In this document: one piece after another, positions 35,581 to 43,630 of the stretch
Position numbering within the stretch: position 1 is the stretch's first letter
Layout of the letters: the number at the start of each line of letters is the position of its first letter
Origin: an uncultured Lachnospiraceae bacterium
Lineage (GTDB): Bacteria; Bacillota; Clostridia; Lachnospirales; Lachnospiraceae
Assembly (NCBI GenBank): GCA_950097145.1
Contig: CATNCF010000012.1
Span: forward strand, 1 to 64,000
Direction of reading: 5' to 3'
DNA: 64,000 nucleotides
Position numbers and translations under genes: made by a program
Notes under the pieces: model-generated
The model's input: only the letters and a program-made list of their open reading frames with translations
What the model was told of the DNA's origin: nothing
Database searches by the model: none

Positions 35581-35672
35581 CCTAAGGCATCCAGGAGGGA
35601 TCCAGCAAAGCTGGGAGGATGTCTTAGATCATCCAGGAGGCACTGGGCAAAGCTGGGAGGACGCCTTAGGTC
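35579..35672 (+). repeat. Intercistronic inverted and direct repeats between rnfA and rnfB
   Basis: GACCTAAGGC (35579-35588, including the last two bases of the rnfA stop) is perfectly complementary to GCCTTAGGTC (35663-35672). Between them are two 40-bp direct copies (35588-35627 and 35630-35669) that differ at a few positions. Each contains GCAAAGC, and the first forms CCAGC-AAA-GCTGG. The whole can fold into one large branched hairpin within the rnf mRNA. No T-run follows. Confidence 0.8.
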
Positions 35673-35711
35673 TCCTGGAGTAATCAAAGAAGTAAAAAGG
35701 AGAAAAGAAGC

Positions 35712-36509
35712 ATGAATATAACAGCAATTATCATTGCCGCCCTGGTAGTGGGCGGAACGGGTATTTTCCTCGGCTTTTTCCTGGGAATTTTCGGGGAAAA
35801 GTTTAAGGTGGAAGTAGATGAAAGAGAAGAGGCAATCACAGGTGTTCTTCCGGGAAACAACTGTGGCGGCTGCGGATATGCAGGATGTTCCGGCCTGGCA
35901 GCGGCAATTGTAAAAGGGGAAGCCCCGGTGAATCAATGTCCTGTAGGCGGCGCGCCTATTGCGGCTGAAATCGGTAAGATTATGGGAGTTTCTGCAGGAG
36001 AGGGCGTAAAAAAGGTTGCATATGTTAAATGCGCCGGAGACTGTGAGAAAGCAAAGCAGGATTATGAATACACAGGAGTAGAAGATTGTGCGGCAATGGC
36101 ATTTATCCCCAATGGAGGTCCGAAAGCATGTAATTATGGATGCTTGGGGTATGGAAGCTGTGTAAAAGCCTGTCCCTTTGATGCCGTACATATTATTAAT
36201 GGCATTGCAGTTGTTGATAAGGATGCCTGTAAGGCATGTGGAAAATGTGTGGCGGCATGTCCTAAGAACTTGATTGAGCTTGTGCCTTATGATGCGGTAC
36301 AAAAAGTACAGTGTAATTCCAAAGACAAAGGAAAAGATGTTATGGCAGCATGTTCTGTGGGATGTATCGGTTGTCATCTTTGTGAGAAAAACTGTCTGGA
36401 ACATGCCGTTACTGTTACAGATAATATTGCTCATATTGATTATGAGAAATGTACGGGATGCGGAACTTGTGCAGAAAAATGTCCTAAGAAGATTATCACA
36501 AAAGTTTAG
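35712..36509 (+). CDS. rnfB: Rnf complex subunit RnfB
   Basis: The 265-residue iron-sulfur subunit that accepts electrons from ferredoxin. An N-terminal membrane helix is followed by the GNNCGGCGYAGCSGLAAAI cluster motif and several ferredoxin-type cysteine motifs (CVKACP, CKACGKCVAACP, CIGCHLCEKNC, CTGCGTCAEKCP). The ATG at 35712 follows AGGAG at 35699-35703. Last gene of the operon. Confidence 0.95.
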   Translation: MNITAIIIAALVVGGTGIFLGFFLGIFGEKFKVEVDEREEAITGVLPGNNCGGCGYAGCSGLAAAIVKGEAPVNQCPVGGAPIAAEIGKIMGVSAGEGVKKVAYVKCAGDCEKAKQDYEYTGVEDCAAMAFIPNGGPKACNYGCLGYGSCVKACPFDAVHIINGIAVVDKDACKACGKCVAACPKNLIELVPYDAVQKVQCNSKDKGKDVMAACSVGCIGCHLCEKNCLEHAVTVTDNIAHIDYEKCTGCGTCAEKCPKKIITKV

Positions 36510-36527
36510 AATTATATTATAAGTTAT

Positions 36528-36586
36528 AACCGTTTCTTTTTTGTTGTCTGTGCAACATAAGACTTCAAAGGGGAAACGGTTTTTTA
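36528..36586 (+). terminator. Rho-independent terminator of the rnf operon
   Basis: AACCGTTTC (36529-36537) pairs with GAAACGGTT (36573-36581), then six T. A small inner hairpin (GTTG/CAAC) lies in the loop. The downstream gene's ribosome-binding site starts right after it. Confidence 0.8.
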
Positions 36587-36598
36587 AGGAGACAAAAC

Positions 36599-37918
36599 AT
36601 GATATACACTGCGTATGAGCTGATATGGCTCTTTTTTATTTACAGTTTTCTGGGGTGGTGCCTGGAAGTGGTTTATGCGGCGGCAGCCCAGAAAGCATTC
36701 GTGAACCGAGGATTACTAAATGGCATTTTATGTCCAGTCTATGGATTTGCTATGGTATTTATGCTGGTTTTTATGGATTCTCTGAGAGGGGAATGGTTTT
36801 ATTTATTTTTGGGATGCATGATTGTTGGCACAGTGACAGAATTATTGACAGGTCTGGCGCTGGAACAGATTTTTCATCTGCGTCTTTGGGACTATTCTTC
36901 TAAAAAATTTCAGGCAGGAGGTTATATCTGCTGGTCTGCGTCTCTGATCTGGGGACTGCTTGGAATTGTTATGATGAAATTTTTAAACCCGCTTTTTCTT
37001 GTGATCATACGGGAACTGCCAGGGCTTCCTGGAATGATTTTAATGATCTGCCTTTTGGTGATTTTTGCGGCGGACACGGTGACAACCACAGCGGCGCTGA
37101 TGAAAATGAAGAATCAGAGCCAGGCTTTTCAAGATATTGCACAAGGCTTTCACCAGGCATCTAAATCCCTTCAGGAATTTATCATAAAAATAGTACACCG
37201 CCGGATGTACCGTGCGTTTCCGAAATTAAAAAAAGAGGAATCAGAGGAGAAGCGCCGGGAACTCCTTTGCCGAAAAACCATATTTGCTTATGGCTGCAGT
37301 TTTCATAAGGTTTTGTGGATTTTCTTTTTGGGGTCTTTTCTGGGTGACTTGACGGAGACAGTATTCTGCCGGATTACCATGGGAAAGTGGATGAGCCGCA
37401 GCAGCGTAGTTTATGGTCCATTCAGTCTGATATGGGGGCTTGGCGTGGCAGGTGCGACAATTCTTTTGTACCGTTTCAGAAACCGTGAGGACCGCTATAT
37501 TTTTCTGGCAGGAACCCTTTTGGGAGGCGCGTATGAATATATATGCAGTGTGTTTACCGAATTGGCATTTGGAACGATATTTTGGGATTACAGTGGCATC
37601 CCCTTTAATCTTGGCGGACGCATTAATTTACTATATTGCTTTTTCTGGGGAATTGCAGCCCTGGTCTGGATGAAAATCTGTTATCCCAGGGTATCGAACT
37701 GGATTGAGAAAGTGCCAAAGAAGGCCGGAATCTGTATCAGTTATGCAATTTTAGCATTTATGTTTTGTAATGTGATGATTTCCGGCATGGCTTTGGGACG
37801 TTATAGTGAACGGCTGCAGGGGATTCCAGCAGAACATGGTGCAGCAAGGTTCATAGATGAGAGATTTCCGGATAAGAGAATGGAACAGATTTATCCCAAT
37901 ATGAAGATGGCAGGATGA
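36599..37918 (+). CDS. CmpB-family polytopic membrane protein, duplicated domain
   Basis: 439 residues, very hydrophobic. It has two copies of the CmpB-like putative ABC transporter permease domain: ELIWLFFIYSFLGWCLEVVY with VNRGLLNGILCPVYGF near the N-terminus, and KVLWIFFLGSFLGDLTETVF with SSVVYGPFSLIWG from about residue 235. A charged linker (about 190-225) separates them. No ABC ATPase is adjacent, so transport is unproven. AAGGAG at 36587-36592 supports the start. Confidence 0.8.
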   Translation: MIYTAYELIWLFFIYSFLGWCLEVVYAAAAQKAFVNRGLLNGILCPVYGFAMVFMLVFMDSLRGEWFYLFLGCMIVGTVTELLTGLALEQIFHLRLWDYSSKKFQAGGYICWSASLIWGLLGIVMMKFLNPLFLVIIRELPGLPGMILMICLLVIFAADTVTTTAALMKMKNQSQAFQDIAQGFHQASKSLQEFIIKIVHRRMYRAFPKLKKEESEEKRRELLCRKTIFAYGCSFHKVLWIFFLGSFLGDLTETVFCRITMGKWMSRSSVVYGPFSLIWGLGVAGATILLYRFRNREDRYIFLAGTLLGGAYEYICSVFTELAFGTIFWDYSGIPFNLGGRINLLYCFFWGIAALVWMKICYPRVSNWIEKVPKKAGICISYAILAFMFCNVMISGMALGRYSERLQGIPAEHGAARFIDERFPDKRMEQIYPNMKMAG

Positions 37919-37996
37919 AGATAAAAATTATACTATATTTTTTTAACAAACTGTGGTAGAGTAGTAGAGGCATAATTATGGAGGATATGGTATAAG

Positions 37997-38845
37997 ATGG
38001 AGACAAAAGAATACTTTAAAAATAAAAAAAGAGTGGTGGTCAAGATTGGTTCGTCATCTCTTCACCATGAAGCCACAGGGAAACTGAATTTTACTAAGCT
38101 GGAGAAACTTGTGAGGGAGCTCTGCGACATCCGCAATCAGGGCCTGGATGTGTGTCTGGTAAGTTCTGGTGCAATTGCAGTGGGACGTCAGGTGATGGAG
38201 TTTCAGGAGCGTCCCCAAAATATTTCCACGAAGCAGGCATGTGCAGCCGTGGGGCAGGCAAGGCTTATGATGACGTATCAGAAGATGTTTGCAGAATACC
38301 ACCAGGTGGTGGGACAGGTTCTGATGACAAAGGGAACTATGCTTGATAATGTTTCAAGGAAAAATGCACAGAATACCTTTGAGGAATTGTTTCGGCTGGG
38401 AGTCATTCCAATTGTAAATGAAAATGATACAGTTTCTACTTATGAGATGCGGTTTGGCGATAATGACAGTCTGTCGGCAATTGTGGCGGCGCTGACAGGG
38501 GCTGACCTGCTGATTCTGCTTTCAGATATTGACGGTTTGTTTACAGATGATCCCCATGATAACCCCAAAGCAGAATTGATTGAAGTGGTGGACAGGCTGG
38601 ATGAAACCGTGTGTTCCATGGCAAAGGACACCGCCGGAAGTGACGTGGGCACCGGAGGAATGGAGACAAAACTTACAGCAGCGCGGATAGCAACGCTTTC
38701 AGGGGCAGATATGGTGATTGCCAATGGGAAAGACGTAGGGATTTTACATGAAATTTTTCAGGGAGAATTTGTGGGAACCTTATTTCGTCAAAACTATGAT
38801 GAGGATTTCTACATAGCAGACTTCATCGAACAAACATTAGCATGA
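37997..38845 (+). CDS. proB: Glutamate 5-kinase (no PUA domain)
   Basis: ProB phosphorylates glutamate in proline synthesis. The 282-residue protein has VVVKIGSSSL, LVSSGAIAVGRQ, PIVNENDTVST, FGDNDSLSAIVAALTGAD and GTGGMETKLTAARIA, all kinase-domain motifs, and ends without the C-terminal PUA domain of longer ProB proteins. proA, its usual neighbour, lies 2.7 kb downstream. Its last codons are the first bases of a repeat array. Confidence 0.95.
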   Translation: METKEYFKNKKRVVVKIGSSSLHHEATGKLNFTKLEKLVRELCDIRNQGLDVCLVSSGAIAVGRQVMEFQERPQNISTKQACAAVGQARLMMTYQKMFAEYHQVVGQVLMTKGTMLDNVSRKNAQNTFEELFRLGVIPIVNENDTVSTYEMRFGDNDSLSAIVAALTGADLLILLSDIDGLFTDDPHDNPKAELIEVVDRLDETVCSMAKDTAGSDVGTGGMETKLTAARIATLSGADMVIANGKDVGILHEIFQGEFVGTLFRQNYDEDFYIADFIEQTLA

Positions 38846-39002
38846 GGAGGGACCCACGGAGTGGTAGGAGCCCTTGTGCTTTGAAGAACAGCCAAAAAAG
38901 TAGTATAGCATGAGGAGAAACCCACAGAGTGATAGGAGCCCTTGTGTTCCCTGCCGGTTCCAAAAAATAAAAAGGTAGGAGCCCTTGTGCTTTGAAGAAC
39001 AG
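38839..39002 (+). repeat. Direct repeats between proB and the DUF896 gene
   Basis: A 40-bp segment at 38839-38878 (spanning the proB stop) recurs at 38907-38946 with a few changes. A 27-bp segment at 38865-38891 recurs without change at 38976-39002. TAGGAGCCCTTGTG is thus present three times. Short inverted repeats (CCAC-GGA-GTGG in the first unit; CTTGT with ACAGG) suggest RNA hairpins. No open frame with a plausible start lies here. Confidence 0.75.
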
Positions 39003-39106
39003 GTGAAAGAAAAAAAGAAGGAAGGATAAAAACACACATCTTCCACCTTTTGTGTTTGTACCTTGAATGAAAATCCAGGCATTTTCATTGGGGTTTGGTG
39101 AAAATT
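39001..39106 (+). promoter_or_regulatory. Structured leader element, copy 2 (before the DUF896 gene)
   Basis: Aligned with 22636-22750 it keeps GGTGAAAGA at the start, AAACAC, TGTTTG, AATGAAAAT, CAGGC, ATTTTC and TTGGTG next to the start codon. Helices: H1 39001-39010 with 39039-39048 (one A-C mismatch), H2 39030-39036 with 39051-39057 (7 bp) and H3 39066-39074 with 39081-39089 (9 bp) with loop CCAGGC. As in copy 1, H2's loop holds the 3' strand of H1 and GGTG (39097-39100) is 6 bp before the ATG. Confidence 0.6.
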
Positions 39107-39328
39107 ATGGAGCAGAGTAAGATTGACAGAATTAATGAACTGGCAAGAAGATCGAAAGCAGAAGGACTGACAGAAGCAGAGAAGAAGGAACAGGCTCTGC
39201 TGCGCAAGGAATATATTGCAAATATCCGCAGAAACCTGCGTGCGCAGCTTGATAATATTGATGTGGTAAATCCAGACGGAACCATTGAAAATTTGGGCGA
39301 AAAAGTAAATGCATCAGATAAAAATTGA
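39107..39328 (+). CDS. DUF896 (YnzC-like) protein
   Basis: A 73-residue helical protein of the DUF896 family: SKIDRINELARRSKAEGLTEAEKKEQALLRKEY is the family core, followed by a segment reading VVNPDGT. Bacillus YnzC belongs to the same family; the function is not well defined. The ATG at 39107 matches the family start; an in-frame TTG at 39095 and GTG at 39098 lie in the leader. The gene is preceded by the second copy of the structured leader. Confidence 0.88.
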   Translation: MEQSKIDRINELARRSKAEGLTEAEKKEQALLRKEYIANIRRNLRAQLDNIDVVNPDGTIENLGEKVNASDKN

Positions 39329-39346
39329 ATTTAAGAGGGGTGTAAA

Positions 39347-39904
39347 GTGGTTCAAACTAAGAAACAGATACGTTTATCTTTAAAGCAAAAGAGAAGTGTA
39401 CTTTCAGATCTGGAAGTCAGATCTTTGTCTGAAACAATTTGTGATGTTTTGCAAAAGCATCTCTGCTTTCAGAACGCTGATAAAATTTGTCTGTATTATC
39501 CATTAGGAAAAGAAGTAAATCTCCTTCCTTTGGCTTCTGCCGCGCTGGCATTGAGAAAGCAGACGGCATTTCCCAGAGTGAATGGCAGCGAATTGGAATT
39601 TTACCAGGTGCAAACCTTATCAGAATTTGTCCAGGGTACCTTTGGTGTTATGGAGCCTGTGAGCAGCGAGAAGATAAGCGCGGAACATGGTCTGGTTTTA
39701 GTACCAGGTCTCGCTTTTGATACAGAAGGCGGCCGCATGGGCTATGGAAAGGGATATTATGACCGGTATTTTGCCAGGTATCCAGAGTGCTGCAAGATTG
39801 GAATTTGTTATGAAATGCAGTTAATTTCTAAGGTGCCCTGTGACCAGCATGATGTCCGGATGGACGGCGTGGCCACAGAGCAGGGATTACATGATGTTTT
39901 TTGA
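39347..39904 (+). CDS. 5-Formyltetrahydrofolate cyclo-ligase
   Basis: A 185-residue enzyme that returns 5-formyl-THF to the folate pool as 5,10-methenyl-THF. Characteristic are YYPLGKEVNLLPL, VPGLAFDTEGGRMGYGKGYYDRYF and the last ATEQGLHDVF. Start GTG at 39347 after AGAGGGGTG (39334-39342). It follows the DUF896 gene by 18 bp and converges on the anti-sigma gene. Confidence 0.92.
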   Translation: MVQTKKQIRLSLKQKRSVLSDLEVRSLSETICDVLQKHLCFQNADKICLYYPLGKEVNLLPLASAALALRKQTAFPRVNGSELEFYQVQTLSEFVQGTFGVMEPVSSEKISAEHGLVLVPGLAFDTEGGRMGYGKGYYDRYFARYPECCKIGICYEMQLISKVPCDQHDVRMDGVATEQGLHDVF

Positions 39905-39941
39905 AAATAAAATAAGGTGTTACTCTGTGAATTTTTATTTT
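39904..39941. terminator. AT-rich bidirectional hairpin between convergent genes
   Basis: AAAATAAAAT (39904-39913) pairs with ATTTTTATTTT (39931-39941) with one bulged T. It covers both stop codons of the converging genes and gives a T-rich end on each strand. Confidence 0.5.
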
Positions 39942-40876
39942 AAATAGCCATCTTTTACAATATCTTTTAGAATCTTTGTAGGAATTTCGAAGGTGACTAT
40001 TCCCATATAACCAGGGGCGACCTGATATTCGTCAAAAACAATTGTCAGTGTTCCAGACTCATTGACATAAAAATTGACGTCTTTGGAAATTTCGTTGAAA
40101 TTACATTCTGGTATGTCACTATCCAGCCAGTAAGTTTTCATATCATCTTCTGCCATCTGCTGTTTCATTTGAGTTTTGATATTGTCGGAGATGACAGTTT
40201 GATAGTCCGTGTGTTCCAAAAACAAATCTTGTAAAGTAATCATTTTTCCAGTAGTCTTGTCGATGTGATAGATTTTCTGGCTTTGGCTGGCGTCTGCCAT
40301 GGTAATATATTGCTGGAAACGCAGAGAAAACAGTTTGTCATTATCAGTGACAATGTCATAATCAAGTGTTAAATCCTCTACGCCCTCTCCGCCGGCAGCT
40401 TTGACGTCAGCTTCATAAGTGTCAATAATTTGGTTTGTGTAGGCCGTGACATCGTCATTGAGACTCTGGGCAGCGTCATCCAGGATTTCTCCCTCTTTAT
40501 TTTCTATCTGGATTTCTGGGATTTTTAAATCTGCCTGCATTTGATGTTCCTTGTGCTGGTATTCCCGGAAAGTAACCACTTTAACAATTGCACCAAGAAT
40601 AGGAATTTCTTCCATGGCATGTGCAATCCCTGCGCTGGAATTTGCAAGAATGGTTATTGCCAGGATGGCAGCAGTGGCGCTGCTTATTCCACCCAAAACG
40701 TAACGGCGGATTTTGATAAATTTTGATGTTTTATGTCTTGATTCTGAGGAAGCTTCCGGCAGAGATTTCATATCTGTTTTTGCCTGGGCAATTGACTGTT
40801 CCATTCGGGATTTCAGTTCCTGCGGAATGGGAATATTTTGGTAATCGCGTTTCATTTTTCTTAAATCATCTTTCAT
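39935..40876 (-). CDS. RsiV-like anti-sigma factor (DUF3298 ectodomain)
   Basis: 313 residues: an N-terminal cytoplasmic region of about 55 residues that would hold the sigma factor, one membrane helix (about 58-82), and an extracytoplasmic region ending in a DUF3298-type domain (LFSLRFQQYITMADASQSQKIYHID through FDEYQVAPGYMGIVTFEIP). In Bacillus, RsiV binds lysozyme and is then cleaved to free SigV. It overlaps the sigma gene by 11 bp. Lysozyme as the signal here is an inference. Confidence 0.82.
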   Translation of the reverse strand: MKDDLRKMKRDYQNIPIPQELKSRMEQSIAQAKTDMKSLPEASSESRHKTSKFIKIRRYVLGGISSATAAILAITILANSSAGIAHAMEEIPILGAIVKVVTFREYQHKEHQMQADLKIPEIQIENKEGEILDDAAQSLNDDVTAYTNQIIDTYEADVKAAGGEGVEDLTLDYDIVTDNDKLFSLRFQQYITMADASQSQKIYHIDKTTGKMITLQDLFLEHTDYQTVISDNIKTQMKQQMAEDDMKTYWLDSDIPECNFNEISKDVNFYVNESGTLTIVFDEYQVAPGYMGIVTFEIPTKILKDIVKDGYLK

Positions 40877-41360
40877 AGCAATCGTCTCCTTCCGTTAACT
40901 CAACCCGCAGTTTCTTTAAACTGCGGTATAAGATACTTTTGACAGTACTGAGATTTTCTTCCAGGGTATCTGCGATATCCTGCAATCTGCAGTCTTCGAA
41001 ATAGCGCAGGGTTACAATGGTGCGTTCTTTGCTGTTTAGTATATTTAGCGCTTCTAAGGTATCGAAGTCAGTATACCGATCATTTTTGCCCTGTTCTGAT
41101 ATTATTTCAGCAGATATTTCGCTGGAGTTCTGGCGCAGGGCAGAGAGGGCAGTATTAATAACAATACGGAAAATCCAGGTTCTGATATAATTTTGATTCC
41201 GTACAGTGGAAGCATTTTTAATGGCGAGATAGGCACTTTCCTGTACGATATCCATGGCGTCCGGTTCGTTTTTTACATAGGAGAAAGCGAGGCGGTACAT
41301 GGAGGCATAATTCGAAATAAGTTCTTGTTCAACAAGTTCCTGTATCATTGGTGGATTCAT
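40866..41360 (-). CDS. ECF sigma factor (SigV-like)
   Basis: A 164-residue ECF sigma factor: region 2 (MYRLAFSYVKNEPDAMDIVQESAYLAI ... NYIRTWIFRIVINTALS) and region 4 (LNSKERTIVTLRYFEDCRLQDIADTLEENLSTVKSILYRSLKKL). It is followed, with an 11-bp overlap, by its likely anti-sigma gene. Upstream lies an ECF-type promoter, so it probably activates itself. Confidence 0.92.
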   Translation of the reverse strand: MNPPMIQELVEQELISNYASMYRLAFSYVKNEPDAMDIVQESAYLAIKNASTVRNQNYIRTWIFRIVINTALSALRQNSSEISAEIISEQGKNDRYTDFDTLEALNILNSKERTIVTLRYFEDCRLQDIADTLEENLSTVKSILYRSLKKLRVELTEGDDCYER

Positions 41361-41393
41361 TACATTTCATTTCTCCTTCCTTTATTTATACGT

Positions 41394-41422
41394 TAGACGC
41401 GGGACATAGAGAGAAAGTTTCA
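41394..41422 (-). promoter_or_regulatory. ECF-type autoregulatory promoter
   Basis: On the minus strand, TGAAAC (41417-41422), 17 bp, CGTCTA (41394-41399), the classic ECF pattern seen for SigV/SigW/SigM-type regulons. It lies 34 bp before the sigma gene. Confidence 0.85.
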
Positions 41423-41490
41423 ATATCAATAACTTTATCTAAGATTTTATCAGGTGTTAAGGATTGGAAAAAGATAATTCCAATAAAAGA

Positions 41491-41519
41491 ATGACAAATG
41501 AAGAAAGAATTGTTATACT
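41491..41519 (+). promoter_or_regulatory. Sigma-A promoter of proA
   Basis: ATGACA (41491-41496), 17 bp, TATACT (41514-41519). It gives proA its own promoter, consistent with its separation from proB. Confidence 0.7.
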
Positions 41520-41576
41520 GTAAGAAAACAGCCAAAATTCCAGGCATAGAAAAAGTATATGGAACGGAGGAAAGGT

Positions 41577-42830
41577 ATGAAAAATTTTACGTTAGAGGAA
41601 ATTGGCAGGAGCGCAAGAAAGGCAGAAACAGTTCTGCGTGTCCTGTCTGCCAGCCAGAAAAACAGGGCGCTGATAACTTCGGCAGATTATCTGGTGCAAA
41701 ATACAAAAGAACTGTTAGAGGCGAATGAAAGAGATGTGAAAACAGCAAAAGAAAACCATATGTCTCCGGCGCTGTTAGACCGGCTGCTTCTGACAGAGGC
41801 TCGTATTGCACAGATGGCAGAGGGACTCCGAAAGATTGCAGAACTGGACGATCCGGTGGGAGAGGTTTTATCCATGAAACAGCGTCCGAATGGATTGATG
41901 ATCGGGCAGAAGCGTGTGCCTCTGGGAGTTATCGGTATCATATACGAATCGCGCCCCAATGTAACATCAGATGCTTTCGGACTTTGCTTTAAGGCTGGAA
42001 ATGCAGTGGTTCTCCGTGGGGGAAAAGACGCTATAAATTCCAATGATGCCATTACAAGAACATTGCAGAAAGCCCTGACAGCCTGCCAGCTTCCAGCAGA
42101 AGCGATTTTGCTTATTACAGATACCAGCCATGAAACAGCAGAGGAATTTATGCGCTTGAACCGTTATATCGATGTTTTAATTCCCCGGGGAGGTGCAGGT
42201 CTGATACGGACGGTGGTGGAACATGCCACAGTTCCAGTTATTGAAACGGGTACAGGAAACTGTCATGTATATGTGGATGAGACGGCAGATCTTAAGATGG
42301 CGGTTGATATTATTTTTAATGCTAAGACACAACGGGTAGGCGTGTGCAATGCTTGTGAATCTCTGGTCATTCATGAGAAAGTAAAAGATGAACTTCTTCC
42401 TCTTTTGGTACAAAAACTGAAAGAGAAAAATGTTGAACTTCGCGGAGATGAAGAAAGCTGCAGCGTATGTGCAGAAATCACGCCGGCATCAGAAGAAGAC
42501 TGGGGAACGGAGTATCTGGATTATATTTTATCAATTAAGACTGTGAAAGATATCGATGAGGCCATTGCGCATATTAACCAGTATAATACCGGGCATTCTG
42601 AGGCAATTATTACCAGGGATAATGACAATTCCCAGAAATTCCTGGATCAAATTGATGCAGCCGCAGTATATGTCAACGCTTCTACACGGTTTACGGATGG
42701 GTTTGAATTTGGATTCGGTGGAGAAATTGGAATCAGCACTCAGAAACTTCATGCCAGAGGACCCATGGGATTAAAGGAACTCACAAGTACCAAATATATT
42801 ATATATGGAAATGGGCAGGTGAGACCGTAG
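41577..42830 (+). CDS. proA: Glutamate-5-semialdehyde dehydrogenase
   Basis: ProA reduces glutamyl-5-phosphate, the product of ProB. 417 residues with [34 protein letters not shown], the catalytic Cys in [14 protein letters not shown], and [22 protein letters not shown]. The ATG at 41577 is chosen over 41559 because GGAGG at 41565-41569 is 7 bp upstream and the family starts here. A GNAT gene begins 1 bp after its stop. Confidence 0.95.
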   Translation: MKNFTLEEIGRSARKAETVLRVLSASQKNRALITSADYLVQNTKELLEANERDVKTAKENHMSPALLDRLLLTEARIAQMAEGLRKIAELDDPVGEVLSMKQRPNGLMIGQKRVPLGVIGIIYESRPNVTSDAFGLCFKAGNAVVLRGGKDAINSNDAITRTLQKALTACQLPAEAILLITDTSHETAEEFMRLNRYIDVLIPRGGAGLIRTVVEHATVPVIETGTGNCHVYVDETADLKMAVDIIFNAKTQRVGVCNACESLVIHEKVKDELLPLLVQKLKEKNVELRGDEESCSVCAEITPASEEDWGTEYLDYILSIKTVKDIDEAIAHINQYNTGHSEAIITRDNDNSQKFLDQIDAAAVYVNASTRFTDGFEFGFGGEIGISTQKLHARGPMGLKELTSTKYIIYGNGQVRP

Positions 42831-42831
42831 T

Positions 42832-43365
42832 ATGGAAAAGTCCTATCATATATTTTCTGAGACTGAAATTACACGGGAACTGTTTCAGGGATTTCTGAGG
42901 TATCAGGAAGTAAGGAAATGCTGGCAGAAGGGGCCGGAAGGATGGGGGTTGAAAAATGTTTCCTATGTGGAAGAATGGAGCGGTGCACAGTATGAGTTTT
43001 TGGTGAAATGCCTGAAAAATACAATAGCTGCCGGGGGTTTTGTGTTTGGCGTATTTGAGTGCAGCAGACTGTTAGGATTCGCTTCTGTGGAGAGCGGTCA
43101 TTTTGGAACCAGAAAACAGTATGTACAGCTCTCCTGTATTCATGTTTCCTGGGAAAGCAGGGGAAAAGGGCTGGGGCGCGGACTGTTTCAGTGCGCATGC
43201 AGCGGGGCCCGGAAACTGGGAGCAGAGAAGCTCTATATTTCTGCGCATCCCGCTCAGGAAACACAGGCATTTTATCATGCGTTAGGCTGTGTGGAAGCAA
43301 AAGAGTATCATGAAAAGAGTGCGGCCGGGGAGCCAGGGGACTGCCAGTTGGAATATGTTTTGTAA
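42832..43365 (+). CDS. GNAT-family N-acetyltransferase
   Basis: A 177-residue acetyltransferase. The acetyl-CoA motif is HVSWESRGKGLGRGLFQCACSGARKLGAEKLYISAHPAQETQAFYHALGC. The substrate is unknown. It follows proA directly and is probably on the same transcript. Its codon use is slightly richer in G and C than that of the DNA which follows. Confidence 0.82.
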   Translation: MEKSYHIFSETEITRELFQGFLRYQEVRKCWQKGPEGWGLKNVSYVEEWSGAQYEFLVKCLKNTIAAGGFVFGVFECSRLLGFASVESGHFGTRKQYVQLSCIHVSWESRGKGLGRGLFQCACSGARKLGAEKLYISAHPAQETQAFYHALGCVEAKEYHEKSAAGEPGDCQLEYVL

Positions 43366-43392
43366 AAAGGAACGTTAGTAAAATTTAGCTGA

Positions 43393-43563
43393 TATCGATA
43401 TGATTCCTGCTCTGCCGTTCCGATTTTTGATGATGATGGAGAAGTTTTGCATTCTAATGTTTTTCATGTGGAATCTGTGATAAGACATGCTGTGGATAGG
43501 AAATTGTATCTATATGATATTATAAACATAAAAAAAGAAACGAGTATCCCGCTTGAGCCATAA
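43393..43563 (+). pseudogene. Headless 56-codon coding remnant (phage/toxin C-terminus-like)
   Basis: An open frame bounded by TGA (43390-43392) and TAA (43561-43563) has no start codon near its beginning. It encodes a coherent sequence: SAVPIFDDDGEVLHSNVFHV, then ESVIRHAVDRKLYLYDIINI. The ending resembles C-termini of phage-borne barnase/EndoU/RelE-like nuclease domains (PBECR type) from MuF-like proteins; this is recognition by pattern only. It is most likely the decayed end of a lost mobile gene. Confidence 0.45.
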
Positions 43564-43595
43564 GACTGCACGGTTAAAAACTCATTTCTTATTTT
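43535..43595 (+). terminator. Hairpin with T-rich tail before miaB
   Basis: AAGAAACGAGT (43535-43545) pairs with ACTCATTTCTT (43580-43590) with one mismatch, followed by ATTTT. It overlaps the end of the coding remnant and would stop transcripts coming from proA and the GNAT gene. Confidence 0.6.
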
Positions 43596-43630
43596 AATTA
43601 TATGCCAGAAAGGGAGAAAAGTCAAGAGAA

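Noticed and set aside
35505-36434. 309-residue minus-strand ORF across the rnfA-rnfB gap
   Set aside because: Antisense to rnfB; its internal repeats only reflect the DNA repeats between rnfA and rnfB.
38850-38866. CsrA-type GGA hairpin (CCAC-GGA-GTGG)
   Set aside because: The loop GGA is lost in the second repeat unit (AGA), so the motif is not conserved even within the array.
38809-39088. Three overlapping minus-strand ORFs after proB
   Set aside because: They read through the repeat array in three frames with no start site; low-complexity shadows.
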